In this document: piece by piece, positions 1 to 10,539 of the stretch
Position numbering within the stretch: position 1 is the first letter of the stretch
How the letters are laid out: each line of letters begins with the position of its first letter
NCBI GenBank assembly: GCA_023052935.1
Contig: CM041292.1
Coordinates: 169,363,900-169,427,899 of the forward strand
Origin: Piezodorus guildinii
Taxonomy: Eukaryota > Arthropoda > Insecta > Hemiptera > Pentatomidae
Length of the DNA: 64,000 nucleotides
Direction of reading: 5' to 3'
Notes under the pieces: generated by a model
What the model was told of the DNA's origin: nothing
Databases searched by the model: none
The model's input: only the letters and a program-made list of their open reading frames with translations
Translations under genes and position numbers: made by a program

Positions 1-701
1 GTGTAAGGTTTTTCAACTTTTACACGGGTATAGTACAGTCTGCTGAGGTCATAGATTTTTTCGACTCCTGCTGATGGTTCCAGGTCCACGAAGAATAGAG
101 GCAGTGGAATTTTATCTTTTAGAACGTTGGTGACTTGCCTCACTTGGAATCCTAATTCTGTCAGTTCTTCTTTGATTGCTTCAACGGGTGTTGAGGAATG
201 TAGGTTTCTGATTACGACCCTTAATGCTCTCTCTTGGCGCAGCTGATAAGTATGAAAGTCAGCTTTGGTCTCAGTCAGATATTTTACAATCTTTCTGTAG
301 GTTTCAGCAGTAGTCGGAGATATTTTAGTATCATTGGTTCTACTTATACAATAATAACTATTAGGATCTGTTACTTTGTTTAAATGCGCACACATCAGTT
401 TAAAATTTTTAATATTTTTAACAAATATTGGTGGAGGTAATGGTTCTCTGGGTATAGGAGAAGATTCCATGGTTTCTTTTTCATTTTGGAGGATCTGAAA
501 TGGATTCGGTGTAAAAAACGGAGATTCATCAGTTATTCCTTGTGATGATGTGCTGGGCTGTGGTTCAGAACCTAATGAGGTAGCTGACGCGGTCGCTGGT
601 GGAATCATTTTTTTATTTTGTTCACGGCGGGGTCTCTGTTTTGTGGGAGACGAGTTAGAACCTGCAGATCTAGATCTTTTACTTGCAGACTTTGAGGACA
701 T
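1..701 (-). CDS. Jockey-like non-LTR retrotransposon ORF1 (gag-like), 3' part beyond window
   Basis: An open frame on the minus strand starts at an ATG at 701-699 and runs without a stop to the left edge (233 codons seen). The N-terminal ~70 residues are Ser/Pro/Lys-rich and low complexity (MSSKSASKRSRS...). From about residue 165 a folded stretch begins with RALRVVIRNLHSSTPVEAI, then ELGFQVRQV and PLPLFFVDLEP. That order is typical of the domain preceding the CCHC knuckles in ORF1 proteins of jockey/X-element-type LINEs (the PRE_C2HC family). The knuckles would lie beyond the window edge. These proteins bind the element RNA and form the RNP used in target-primed reverse transcription. The reading frame is intact, unlike most RT relics nearby, so the insertion may be young. 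ORF2 cannot be seen. Confidence 0.8.
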   Translation of the reverse strand, partial: MSSKSASKRSRSAGSNSSPTKQRPRREQNKKMIPPATASATSLGSEPQPSTSSQGITDESPFFTPNPFQILQNEKETMESSPIPREPLPPPIFVKNIKNFKLMCAHLNKVTDPNSYYCISRTNDTKISPTTAETYRKIVKYLTETKADFHTYQLRQERALRVVIRNLHSSTPVEAIKEELTELGFQVRQVTNVLKDKIPLPLFFVDLEPSAGVEKIYDLSRLYYTRVKVEKPY

Positions 702-1040
702 GACTTGATGAAAATATCTCATTGATTAAGAAAATAATAATAATAAATAAATAATGAGATAAGAATTAAAGATAAAAGAAAGATAATTAAAAGAAAAGCA
801 AGCCCGAGCTTGCCGAGCTAGCGGCAATCAGCTGATCAGTGACCCTTCTATCACTTTTTCGTGATTGTACAAAGTAAATTATAACTTTGCTTACCGAAAC
901 TTCTCCAATATTCACTGCCGTAATATTCCTGAGGTCTAGTGATGTTCTCCAGACTGAATTCTAGCGAATTCCTACTGAAAAAAGCAAAAATCTGAGAGAC
1001 GATGTAACGTATGACTGTTATCATCGAGCGCATCAGCTGA
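702..1040 (-). other. Probable 5' UTR of the jockey-like element
   Basis: This stretch lies directly upstream of the ORF1 start. It is less AT-rich than the flanks and holds repeated CAGCTGATC-type motifs near 830 and 1032. It ends against a long T run (about 1061-1090), a plausible older insertion junction. The exact 5' end is inferred, not proven. Confidence 0.4.
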
Positions 1041-1057
1041 TCTCAGGATTAATTGAA

Positions 1058-1092
<35 letters not shown>

Positions 1093-1532
1093 CTCCTCTT
1101 GCTTATTTAGTTTGATACTTCAGTGCAGACTAAGTATATCCGTGAATCCCAATTAGCATTTTTATATGAAATTTAATCATATCTTACGAATTTCCATGTA
1201 CAAGATCGGATAGAATATATTTTAAACTCATTTGATGACCGTATTAATTGATAAATACCACAGGTTTATAAAATACATTTATAACAATCATATTTCTATA
1301 AATATGTCAAAACATTATTTAAAGAATTCTAGCAGAATGGATCAAAGTTTCTGATCGGTTTTCATTGAAATAGTTATAATAAATCAGAGATGATGGCCTA
1401 TTATGATCAAAAGTTTATTAGATGTTTTGATCAATTATATATGTTTAATGTTTTAATTTTAAAATATTGTAATAAAAGATATAATATATAAATTTTCAAT
1501 ATTTTACAAATATAATTTACAAATATAATAAT

Positions 1533-1545
1533 CTCTCTCTCTCTC

Positions 1546-1605
<60 letters not shown>

Positions 1606-1618
1606 GAGAGAGAGAGAG
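1533..1618. repeat. Perfect palindrome: CT tract, AT core, AG tract
   Basis: A (CT)n tract, CATAAT, about 50 bp of (AT)n, ATTATG and an (AG)n tract form an exact inverted repeat centred near 1575. The arms are about 43 bp. It would fold into a single hairpin. Confidence 0.85.
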
Positions 1619-2114
1619 TGAGAGAGAGATACAACGATAGAACAACATTTTAAAAAAAATGACATTTTTAACTAATAAGGTCTCTTAAAAAGTGTCATTT
1701 ACAAAACGAAATATAATAAATAAATTATTTATTTATTTTTTTATTAAAACTAATTTGTTTCCCTCTTCATTGTTATATTTAATTATATTACCTCATGTTA
1801 AGGCTAATAAGGTCTATTAACTCCATATCAGGAGTCAGTGGCAGCCCGCTTTACCTCATTACCTCATATTCCCATTCATAAAATCTAATGAAGTGTTAAT
1901 CAGTTCAAATTACTATATTAATGTCATGTGGAATATATGTTACTCAGTCTCTATTTTATGGGGAATTTGGGACCACATATTCATATACGGGGGATCCATC
2001 TCTGCAATGTCTTTGTTTAATTTTTATAATATTTAAAACTAAATATAGTAATATTAAAATGCAAATAGAGAATTTTTCTCTGTTTCAAACTTACTGAAAT
2101 CTAAGAAAATCTCT

Positions 2115-2430
2115 AAACATTTTAAAATGAGGGTATACAACTCCATCATCAAACAGTACTGATAGATGGTTGTAAAACATGGACATTAACAGGTACCCTG
2201 GAAAAAAAAATAAAATATTCTTAAGAAAAGTGTTTCGAACTGTAACAGGACAAAATAGGATCATTACCTAGGTCTGTGGAGAGAGACATAATACTGAAGC
2301 AGAATTTGTGGATGAGACAAAGCAGTCGATCGCAAACGATATGAAGGCTAAGAGGTTACGATGGGCAGGACTTGTGTCAACAGGTAATCCCTCAGGGGTA
2401 CTCTCTCCTATACAAATGGAATAGAAATGA
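2115..2430 (+). pseudogene. Degraded non-LTR reverse transcriptase C-terminus
   Basis: Translated with frame changes, the stretch reads VYNSIIKQ, then DGCKTWTLTGTLEKK, then VFRTVTGQNRII, and KAKRLRWAGLVSTGNPS. This matches the C-terminal order of arthropod LINE RTs (YGCETW, LRKIFGP, RLRWAGHV). At least one frameshift and several stops are present. It is a relic with no upstream RT palm in place. Confidence 0.65.
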
Positions 2431-2984
2431 TGAATGAAATAAAATCGTATGCGACTATATGTATAATTACTTATATAATTTATTTATTATATAAGCAAGG
2501 TGATTAATGGAGGCTTTGTTTGGTTAGAAGTCGAATGGTCTTTTTTTTACATTAAGGCTGCCGGTCACTTTTTATCACCAAATGCTTACTGTAAAACAAT
2601 AATATGTCAATCGCTTTGATTTAATGAAACATTTTTTTTTAATTAAATACAATAACAATCATAAAAAAAAACAAACTAAATATGAGTTTAAACTGGAAAA
2701 GCAGCTATGTCTTCAAACATTTGTCAGCCCTGATGCAAAATGACCGCGTACATTTTTTTTTTAAATTTTATTGTAAATACGTTTAAAATCCACGGTCATC
2801 ATGTCTATCGACTTTTTAAAAAAATCACCTCATCTATTAAAATTTAAGTTCGTTTAATGATCAAATCAAATTATTTTTAATTTCGTTATTTTCGCCTATT
2901 GAATAGCTAGCTAGACTTTTTCTAGAAACGTTTTGGGTGAAAATAATAAACCAAAACAAAGTTGAAAATAAATTTCGTAGGTAG

Positions 2985-3326
2985 AATATAAATATTTGGT
3001 CCGAAGAGAGATGAGGGCACTGGGGAGTTTAGAAGGTTGCACAACGCGGAATTGCGGAACTTGTATCCTGTGAATATAATGGAGTTGATAGCGTCGTGGA
3101 GACTCAAATGGGCGAGTAAAATTGTTGGGCTCGGTGAGGAACGGATTCCGAGAAAGTTGGTTTTTGCTGATCCGACTGGTAGGCGTCCGAAAGGTAGACC
3201 GAAGCGTCAATGGGAGGATTGCGTTAAGGCTGATCTTGGGGGCCAGGGCTTGAACGGAGAATATTGGACGAGTCTGTCTAGACGGAACATGGTGGTATCG
3301 GCATCGAACCTTTGGGTTCGGTAAGC
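2985..3326 (+). pseudogene. Non-LTR RT C-terminal fragment
   Basis: From about 2991 the frame reads IFGPKRDEGTGEFRRLHNAE, then ASWRLKWASKIVGLGEERIP and DPTGRRPKGRPKRQWEDCV, to a stop after NLWVR. This is the classic tail of arthropod endonuclease-RT proteins: a WAGH-like motif, a DPxGRRxxGRPxxRWxDCV motif and a short end. The segment is open for about 110 codons but lacks the RT palm and endonuclease, so it is a 5'-truncated copy. Related, more decayed copies lie near 7.57 kb and 27.3-28.6 kb. A short (TTA)n microsatellite follows at about 3327-3345 and may be the element tail. Confidence 0.8.
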
Positions 3327-3345
3327 CTATTATTATTATTATTAG

Positions 3346-4160
3346 AATATAAATATTAATATCGTTATGATTTGCTTTACATTTCGCCTATTATAACTAA
3401 AGTGAAAAATACAGTATCTTTTTTTACTTTTTTTTTCTGCTTGTTTTTGTATTTGCGTTTTTTCTCTTATCGTCAAAGATAATTCCTTCAGATATCATTC
3501 ACAAAACAGGAAACATTTTGTTCTTACGTTGTATCCTAAACATCATTCCTATATAAGAAATTGTTGTTGTAGGTGTGTTCTATAATTCTTGTTGATGCCT
3601 AAAAGATGTATTATTTTACACTGCATAATTATAAAAATTCTAAAACGCCACTTTTTTTTAATTAATATAATAACCTACTGGATTATTGTTTCAGTAGTGT
3701 GATTTTTCTTTTAAATCTGAGCATTTATTTTGTTCTTTTGAAAACTTTATTAATTGATGGACGCAAATTGGTGTTCTTTTAAAATGGATGTAAATTGGTG
3801 GCTTAAACAGATAGACCCATCTGGGATAAATAACACATTAGTCTTTCCTAAACAAGAGAGAGAAAAAAAGTCCGGTTTTCCATTCTGTTTGATTTAGGCC
3901 TTCAAGACGCCTTGTGTTCTCCCTTTTTAAAGGTCTGGAACTAATTGTGGTTTTTACAAAATAGAAGTGAGATAGAAAATGAAGTTTTGGGAGTCCGAAT
4001 TTAAACAAGGATTATTTCGAGCTTGTATTGTTAGTTCATATTAATCTAAACGGCAAATATTCTCACTATTTTATTCAATATTTTTAATTACCATGATTTC
4101 ATTATTTTAATATATTTGAATATTTGTAAGTGCATTTCGTTTGTTTATTTATCACCATCA
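3346..4160. other. AT-rich intergenic sequence, nothing recognised
   Basis: No coding, RNA or repeat family is recognised. There are only short homopolymers and poly-T runs. Confidence 0.5.
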
Positions 4161-4164
4161 TTTT

Positions 4165-4475
4165 ATCCTACTGTGAGAGCAGTGTGGTCTAATGGATGGA
4201 TCACTACATTACCGTCATCCAGGTCCCGGGTTCGAATTCCGGCTGTGACAAAACATCTCTGATATATTAGCTGATGGGCGACCGTGGGTATATGGACGCC
4301 ATCCAGAGGTACACCCGGCTGTAAAAGTAGGTACCCTAAAATGAGAGAAAAGACTGGCGATTGAGTGTGATCTCTGCCTGATCATCTAGTTGCACGGCTG
4401 TTGTATTAAAATCAGTTCGAATCTCTATATGTACATAGCCCAAGACACTGTCAGGGGCTCTAAAGATATAGGTTT
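4165..4475 (+). mobile_element. tRNA-derived SINE (family 1)
   Basis: A tRNA-like head starts near 4173. A pol III A box (TGGTCTAATGG) is at 4185-4195 and a B box (GGTTCGAATTCC) at 4229-4240, the expected spacing for an internal promoter. A non-tRNA body follows and ends in an AAGATATAGG segment and a long T run near 4472-4488. No clear target-site duplication was found. A related head lies on the minus strand near 50.2 kb. Confidence 0.75.
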
Positions 4476-4884
4476 TTTTTTTTTTTTTAATGCTATTGTG
4501 TCTAATAGGACCATATTTCTGTGGAAGTTCTAAATTTTACCTTTCAGATTTAATTAGGTTAGGGATGTTTAATGAGTAGCTGGTATTACAGGATAGGGAC
4601 CATCATTTTATGTCCTCTTCAATGGACGCATACACAAGGATTTTTTACTCTATTTAAAAAATATAGGACCATATGCCAAATTTCGATCTTAGGCTTAGAA
4701 GGCTTTTGTTTTAGCAACTACACCACAGGTGAACCCCGTTAATGCTTTTAAATTAATATTTGTATCAGCCCATAAAGTTCTACTAGTTAATTATGTATAT
4801 ATGGTATCCTTCAGCTTATGTAACAATTATTTAATCTGAATAAGCCGTCTGCTCTCACACATCAAATATATCAATCTAATTGTA

Positions 4885-5000
4885 GTTGGGTTTTCGGATG
4901 GCTTTGCGGGAATCATCCAGCAACCGACAGCGATTGGGCTAATTGAGGGTGGGTTTGCGGGAGCCATCCACCAACCAGCAGCCATTGCACTAATTAATTA
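4885..5000 (+). repeat. Two-unit imperfect tandem duplication, 51-bp offset
   Basis: TTGCGGGAATCATCCAGCAA at 4904 recurs as TTGCGGGAGCCATCCACCAA at 4955, and the flanking bases are similar too. The function is unknown. Confidence 0.6.
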
Positions 5001-5559
5001 GCCACTAATCCTTAAAACAGGGATTGGATAATTTTATTCCACCAGCAGGGCCCGATGGCTGCAAATGAACGACTGCTGTACCAGAGATCTATGCCCCATC
5101 TGTTTTTAGGACTTGCCTTGATTTGTATCATTCTACAGTCTAAATAATATGAAAATACACCAATGAATTTTCAGAAGATGTCGTTCTAGTATTTTTTACT
5201 ATATACAAAATGATTCTGTAACGATTGAGAGTTATTTTTTTGTTTTTTTAGAAACGTCGGTCGGATGTTTTTTTCTTTTAATTCTTAATGATTTCCAGCT
5301 TATAAACTGAAACAGATTTTTTCTTTTTTTACTCGTGGGGAATCTTTTATTTGAACTCCTAGATTTATAAATACACAATGGGTGTTATTCTAGGGTGCTG
5401 CGTAGAGATAAGCAACCACTCTAGAAGAAGCGGCGAATATATTTATTTCAGATACCTACCCTGGATGTTCCTTCTCAAGATAAGATGATGCCCACCTGTT
5501 ACGGACTTTTGCCCGCCATGGGACTTATGGGACCTCCATGCTGCTGTGGATGGGCAAAA

Positions 5560-5955
5560 GACTGGTCCTGCTCCATTATTAGATTCCATTGACTCGGCAA
5601 TTATAAAGAACAGTATCCCCTACATCGAAGATAGATAGCTATCGTTGTTCAACAATTGCTTGAATATGGGATACTTTCCAAAAAGCTGGAAGATTGCCGA
5701 CTTAAGCCTCCTTTACCAAAGAGGAGACAGAGACAGGTAAATAGCTAAGTCATTCAGGCCGATATGTCTCCCTCCAGTTCTAAGCAACGTTTGGAAACTC
5801 TAATTGCCTCAAGCCTACGACCGGTTCTGTTACGAGCTGCCCATCCACGGCAGTATGGATCGAATAAAGGAAGGGGGACCGCAGATTCCCTGCTGAACAT
5901 ACGCCGTAACTTCGAAGGAAGGGAGGAGAAATATGTCTTGATAATGCTGTTATCG
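5560..5955 (+). pseudogene. R1-like non-LTR reverse transcriptase fragment
   Basis: With one or two frameshifts the stretch reads APLLDSIDSAIIK, FNNCLNMGYFPKSWK, RPICLPPVLSNVWK, then PRQYGSNKGRGTADSLLNIR. These are RT motifs 0-2 of R1/jockey-type LINEs (GYFPxxWK, FRPICLLPVLxK, QYGFRxGRxTxDA). A stop and a frame shift fall near 5740-5790. The fragment ends abruptly at about 5955, where a copy of the 0.9-kb repeat begins. Confidence 0.7.
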
Positions 5956-6415
5956 TGAAAATTTTCGAATTCACTTTTTAACGGATATACACGTTATTTG
6001 ACCGCTGGGTCCTAATGACCACAAACGTTTTTGTTTGTGTGTGTGTGTTTGCTAACTCTAGCTCGAAAACGGTTAGTTTTATAATAGTGAAATTTCAGAT
6101 CAAATGTCTGAGATATAACAGCATGCTTCGCCAAAATCGGCTTACTGGAATTGCTATATTATACCATATGTTGCACACCTTTTTTCGATTTTCTCGAAAA
6201 CGGCTCTAATGATTTTGATTAAACTCGCTATATCAATGTGAAATTTTATGTGCATCAATATCATATATGTTTCATTCTGATTGAAATAATCTGAAAGGAT
6301 TTCAATGCCAAATTTTAGATTTTTTTTCTTCCTCTGAAGTATTTTATTTTGTAGATAAAAAAAAAATCATCTTGTTAGCTTTGATAAAATCAGTGAAATA
6401 TATAAGTTGAACGGA

Positions 6416-6818
6416 TCCAATATTCAACCATCCCGCATTCAATCCTTTTAATCCAAAATCCCCCGAAAGATCCTAAAGGCCCCATACTTTGTAACCAATA
6501 AAATAATTCATAAAGATCTAAATATCCCATTAGTCGCAGATCTATCCCGAACTAGATATACCTCCTTTTGCTCCAAATTACCCGTCCACTCCAACCCTCT
6601 CCGTCCGTAAACTCTCATTACCATCTATTCCTGACCATACCCCGAGGCGGCTGAAAACACGATGGCCTCGCGACCTACTACATTAAATAAACACTGAAGT
6701 GCTACCACTGGGTAGTTTCTTCACATGCCTGTATCACGCTCATTTGATCAAATAACACATTTATTTAATGTATTTTTTTCTATAATATAGTTGTAAATTT
6801 CTTTTAAATAAAAAAATA
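6416..6818 (+). pseudogene. Jockey-like RT C-terminus plus 3' UTR, inserted in the 0.9-kb repeat
   Basis: The translation reads IQSF*SKILRKILKAPYFVT, NKIIHKDLNIPLVADLSRT, then after a frameshift PRRLKTRWPRDLL. This is the distinctive tail of jockey-family RTs. The 3' UTR continues (GGGTAGTTTCTTCACATGCC and a TTAAATAAAAA tail). The same coding end and 3' UTR occur in reverse at 57.2-58.06 kb, so both belong to one family. It is 5' truncated. Confidence 0.75.
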
Positions 6819-7163
6819 TACAACTAAAGGAGGAAAGAACAAAATAACATTTTTTATTTATTTATTGTGTTTTTAATCATGTAGATCTATACTGTACTAT
6901 TGTAAAGCTAAAGATTATAGATAAAATGTTATCTTTTAGAAAACAATTTAAACGTTAATGGAGAGTGATGAAACTAACTGATTTTCCTAGGAGAGTGATT
7001 GAAAACCGATTAAACTAACAACTGATAACAACCAGGACAGGGCTGGTCAGCAGCTGTCCTAGTCATCATCCACTCTGGTCAGCCTGTAATAGTTTTATTT
7101 TTATTTTATTAAATTATGACAAAATATATATTTATATGAGTGCATGATAGAATATAAAAAGAT

Positions 7164-7196
7164 CCCTTGAAAATGGCAAAAGGCCGAAACGTAGGG
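7164..7196 (+). ncRNA. Hammerhead-like motif (Penelope-type), relic
   Basis: CCC, TTGAAAATGGC, a short loop, then GGCCGAAACGTAGGG. It has the layout of the hammerhead-like core found in the pLTRs of Penelope-like elements: a U(G)A side, a stem II hairpin, then GAAA. The CUGAUGA side is altered, so activity is doubtful. Confidence 0.4.
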
Positions 7197-7565
7197 AGAA
7201 AAAAAAAAATGAGTTGAATGAAATGGATCATTTTAATTAAAGAAACCTAACAATACAATTATTCATTCAAACAACTTTTAATTGTAATAAAAATCAACTA
7301 ACTGATTTTCTTAGATGTAATATAATGTAATAGTTTATAAAACAAATTTATCTATCGGAACTCATGTTCAACTTTGTATTTTCGTCTCTAACCATATTTT
7401 TAAATTCTTAAATTGATCTTAAATGAAAGTGGTTCGTTTTGCGCACCGGATTTTTTACTACTCTGTACGAATATGTGAAGTAATCTTACTAACTTCAAAG
7501 GATAAATAGTGTCCTTTAAGTACTTAAGAATATGGTAGTTTATAAAATATTTAATTCCAGTGTTG

Positions 7566-7765
7566 GGTCCATTGGATAATTTAGAATGTTACACAACCCG
7601 GAATAGCGGAGTTTATAAAATGATGGAAGGGAGAGACGTGCAATGTTTTAGTACCATACATTAACGAATGGACGAAGTCAGTAACGAATGGATTCAGAAA
7701 AAAGTTAAAATGCTATGACCCTACTGGTAATTAAGGTAGGGCGAAGTGCAGGGCTTAATTGTGGG
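7566..7765 (+). pseudogene. Decayed RT C-terminal fragment
   Basis: The pieces NVTQPGIAEF, TKSVTNGFRKKLKCYDPTGN and GRAK align with the tail of the 2985-3326 fragment (LHNAELRNL, EERIPRKLVFADPTGRRPKG). Several stops are present. Confidence 0.55.
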
Positions 7766-8059
7766 AATGATATATACAAATATTTGTGGTATAGACTTCT
7801 CTCTCATTTATTTATTTATAGCCCACCCTCGTATGAATTTATGTATTGAAGTTCTCTGGTACGTTTTATATTGTATTTTTATTTCTCTACTTTTTTTTTT
7901 TTTTTTTTTTTTTTCAAAGTCCACATACCAGCATAGACTAGCGATACTTTCCATCAAAGTTTAGAAGAAACTGCAACTTAATATTTATAATTATGGACTA
8001 ATCGAGAAACCTTCATTTGTTCTGTTGAATCTTAAGAAAAACTCATCGAGAGGACGTAT

Positions 8060-8250
8060 TCAAGTTATTACTAACTAAAACTAACTGATTGTTGTAGATA
8101 AAAACATTATTTAAGAAAACACATGTTTCTATTGAAATTCAAAATAATTACCCATTTATCTTTAAATGTACTTAAAAGTTCTTAATGTGGTTTTAACAAC
8201 GGAGGTAAATGAAAGTCGTGTGTTGCGCGCACCAGATTTTTTAATCTTTT
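8060..8250 (-). mobile_element. 0.9-kb family, terminal fragment
   Basis: AACTAACTGATTGTTGTAG, ACACATGTTTCTATTGAAAT and AAGTCGTGTGTTGCGCGCAC followed by CAGATTTTTT are the final ~190 bp of the 0.9-kb family in reverse. A second decayed terminus lies just after, near 8285-8330 (AAAAGTTGCGTGTTGCGAGC). Confidence 0.7.
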
Positions 8251-8338
8251 ATTTATTAAAAACTTCAAGTTTAAAATTTTAATAATGGAGCTAAGTAAAA
8301 GTTGCGTGTTGCGAGCAATAAATTTTTATTAATTTAAT

Positions 8339-8340
<2 letters not shown>

Positions 8341-8395
<55 letters not shown>
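8341..8395. repeat. Poly-T tract of about 55 bp
   Basis: An uninterrupted T homopolymer next to a repeat terminus. It may be the A tail of a minus-strand retroinsertion or a slippage product. The length is likely unreliable in assembly. Confidence 0.8.
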
Positions 8396-8913
8396 CTGGC
8401 AAGAAGAAAATTAAATTTCATACATCATTCGTAAAATTGCTCATTATTGTACAAGTGTACAATGGGTGTACATGACATACTATTAGACCGACCTAGAAGT
8501 TAATACGCCTCGCTTTAAACTGCGGTTTGGGTTTGAGTTAAATATTACCGAGGGCAGGCCGAAGCTGAGCGGCAAGTTTTCAACATTGGTTCCCAACTCC
8601 ACCGCACCCGTTTTCAAACATTCCTTTCGCCTCCTCAGCTATGGAACACCAACTCGTCAATTGTACAATGTTATGTTGGTGTTTCTCTGTCGTTTCGAAA
8701 CTATTCCGCAAATCCCACGTGTTCTGGTTCAGTTTATTGCATGCTATTTATACCTCTTCTTTTTTTTTGTCAGATGAGGAGAGGAGAGGTTTATTTTTTA
8801 TCTGAAAATTTTCCTGCTTCTCTGTGATTTAATTTTATTGATCGTTGATTCATCTCATTATCTTTGTTTTGTTTGAAAAGTCATTTACATTGGAATCCAT
8901 ATAATTCGTATCG

Positions 8914-9201
8914 GGATCACTTGTAGCTGGGTGGCTAGCGTAATAGCCTCCCATGTCGAAGGTCCCGGGTTCAAATCCGCAGGTGGTCCTAGGATTTTTT
9001 AATGGGAGTAAAAAATCCTTAGTTACGCCGTCCTTCGGAGGGGACGTTAAAAGGTGGTCCCGAGCCTGTGCGATGTCAGGTACTCGTTAAAGATCCCTAT
9101 CCTAATAAAACCTGGATAGGCAAAATTCAGGACTCCCACTGTACCATCGTCCGATTAGCCATAGTAGCATAAAGTGACGTTAAATAAATAAATAAAAAAA
9201 A
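8914..9201 (+). mobile_element. tRNA-derived SINE (family 2), intact with 15-bp target-site duplication
   Basis: A tRNA-like head carries a B box GGTTCAAATCC at 8968-8978. The body includes AATCCTTAGTTACGCCGTCC and GATGTCAGGTACTCGTTAAA, and the tail is an (AAAT)n/poly-A stretch. The 15-bp direct repeat ATATAATTCGTATCG flanks it exactly (8899-8913 and 9202-9216). That is the signature of LINE-mediated retrotransposition and of a fairly recent event. Fragments of the same family are at 19.3, 36.2, 42.3 and 50.4 kb. Confidence 0.88.
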
Positions 9202-9500
9202 TATAATTCGTATCGTCATGTTACCGATTGTGAAATATGAATTAGTGAGATCACTAGCAATAGGTTACAAAAAGTATAATACAACGAAAGTAATACTAAA
9301 TTCAAATGTAATGTAATGTTTTTATGGCTATTATTATGACAACTGGTAAAAATCTCTTTTATTTTTTTTATTTATTTATTTTTTTTTTTAAATAATACGC
9401 TATCACATGTTAGGGTAATAGGCTGTTAAAGTACATTCACAAAAAAAAAAAAAAAGTATATAAATATATATAAATAAAATATATAAATATATTAAAAAAA

Positions 9501-10391
9501 TCTGGTGCGGGCAACACACGACTTTAACTCACCTCTCTTTTTAAAATCGATTAAAGAATTTTCAAATACAGTTAGAGATAAAAATGAATGAAACCATTAA
9601 AGAATTAATTAAATTAAATTTCTATATAAACATGTGTTTTATTAAAAATTCGATTATATTATTATCTAAAATAAGCAGTTAGTTTTATCGGCTTTTCATC
9701 ACTCTTTATTTAATTTTACAAGCTTGTGTATAAAATAATATTTTTTCTAAAATATTTGGCTTTCCAACGGTAAATAAAACATGTATCTGACTCTTCTTAT
9801 GTTCAAAAACAAAACTCTTTATGTTCAAAAAATTCATTAAAAAAATGTTGTTTTCAGTTTTCTCCTTTAGTTGTTTATCACATTTGCCCAACTTGCATAT
9901 TTAGCTGTTCATTACCAACGCTAACAAGATAATATAGCTATTTTTATATCATCTACAGAATTAAAGGTACTTTAGAGGGAGAAAATTTAAAATATCAGCA
10001 TTTAAGCACTATCATACTATTTCAATCAGAGTGAAACCTACATGATATTAAATTCCATTAAATTTTACATCCATATAGGGAGTGTAATCAAAATCGTTAG
10101 AGCCGTTTTTGAGAAAATCGTAAAAAGGCGTAAAATGCATGGCACATCTTCCGGTCAGCTGATTTTGATGAAAAAATTTCGTAACATCTCGGGCGTATAG
10201 TTGTCCTAAATATGAAATTTCAGTTTCATAGGACTTGTCGTTTTCACCCGGGTGTTACCACACACAGAACTTTCGGGACTTGGTTATTTGGACTCAGGGT
10301 ACCCTAAAACGTGTATTTCCGTTGAAAACTGGAATTCGAAAATTTTCACGATCTCAATACTTTCTCTTACTATATGTAGTAAGTGAAAGTA
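9501..10391 (+). mobile_element. 0.9-kb family, full-length copy A
   Basis: The copy begins TCTGGTGCGGGCAACACACG after an A run and ends with the near-palindrome CTTACTATATGTAGTAAGTG and AAAGTA. Internal landmarks are the TTTTTGAGAAAATCG block, the ACCCGGGTGTTACCACACAC block and TCCGTTGAAAACTGGAATTC. There is no coding capacity. The structure (ACTTTAACTCACC near one end, its inverted form in a hairpin at the other, internal CA repeat) resembles Helentron-derived HINE/DINE-1 elements. The assignment is inference. Confidence 0.75.
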
Positions 10392-10539
10392 AAATAATAA
10401 TAACAGTGTATCAGATGGTATCAAGCCATTCGGGACACCTTGTTGCGACCAACGCATATTAGAAAAATATATGTGAAGATCATGTATCATCACATCATCA
10501 TAAGTGAACGATGTCCTCTTTGAAAAATGGTTATTGAAT

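Larger units (their letters stand above)
5952..7463 (-). mobile_element. 0.9-kb family copy, interrupted by later insertions
   Basis: The segment follows the 0.9-kb family consensus in reverse orientation: GTGAAAATTTTCGAATTC at the left, the GT-rich microsatellite near 6035, TTTTCTCGAAAACGGCTC near 6190, then AACTAAAGGAGG near 6822 and AACTAACTGATTTTCTTAG near 7290. It finishes with the GCGCACCGGATTTTTT end near 7450. Two blocks do not belong: a jockey C-terminal fragment (6416-6818) and a Penelope-like stretch (about 7020-7270). Both therefore inserted later. Confidence 0.7.

Noticed and set aside
4173..4250. Functional tRNA gene
   Set aside because: A and B boxes are present, but the sequence does not fold as a complete tRNA with paired acceptor ends and continues into a SINE body. 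The heads at 8914, 50300 and 52160 are rejected likewise.
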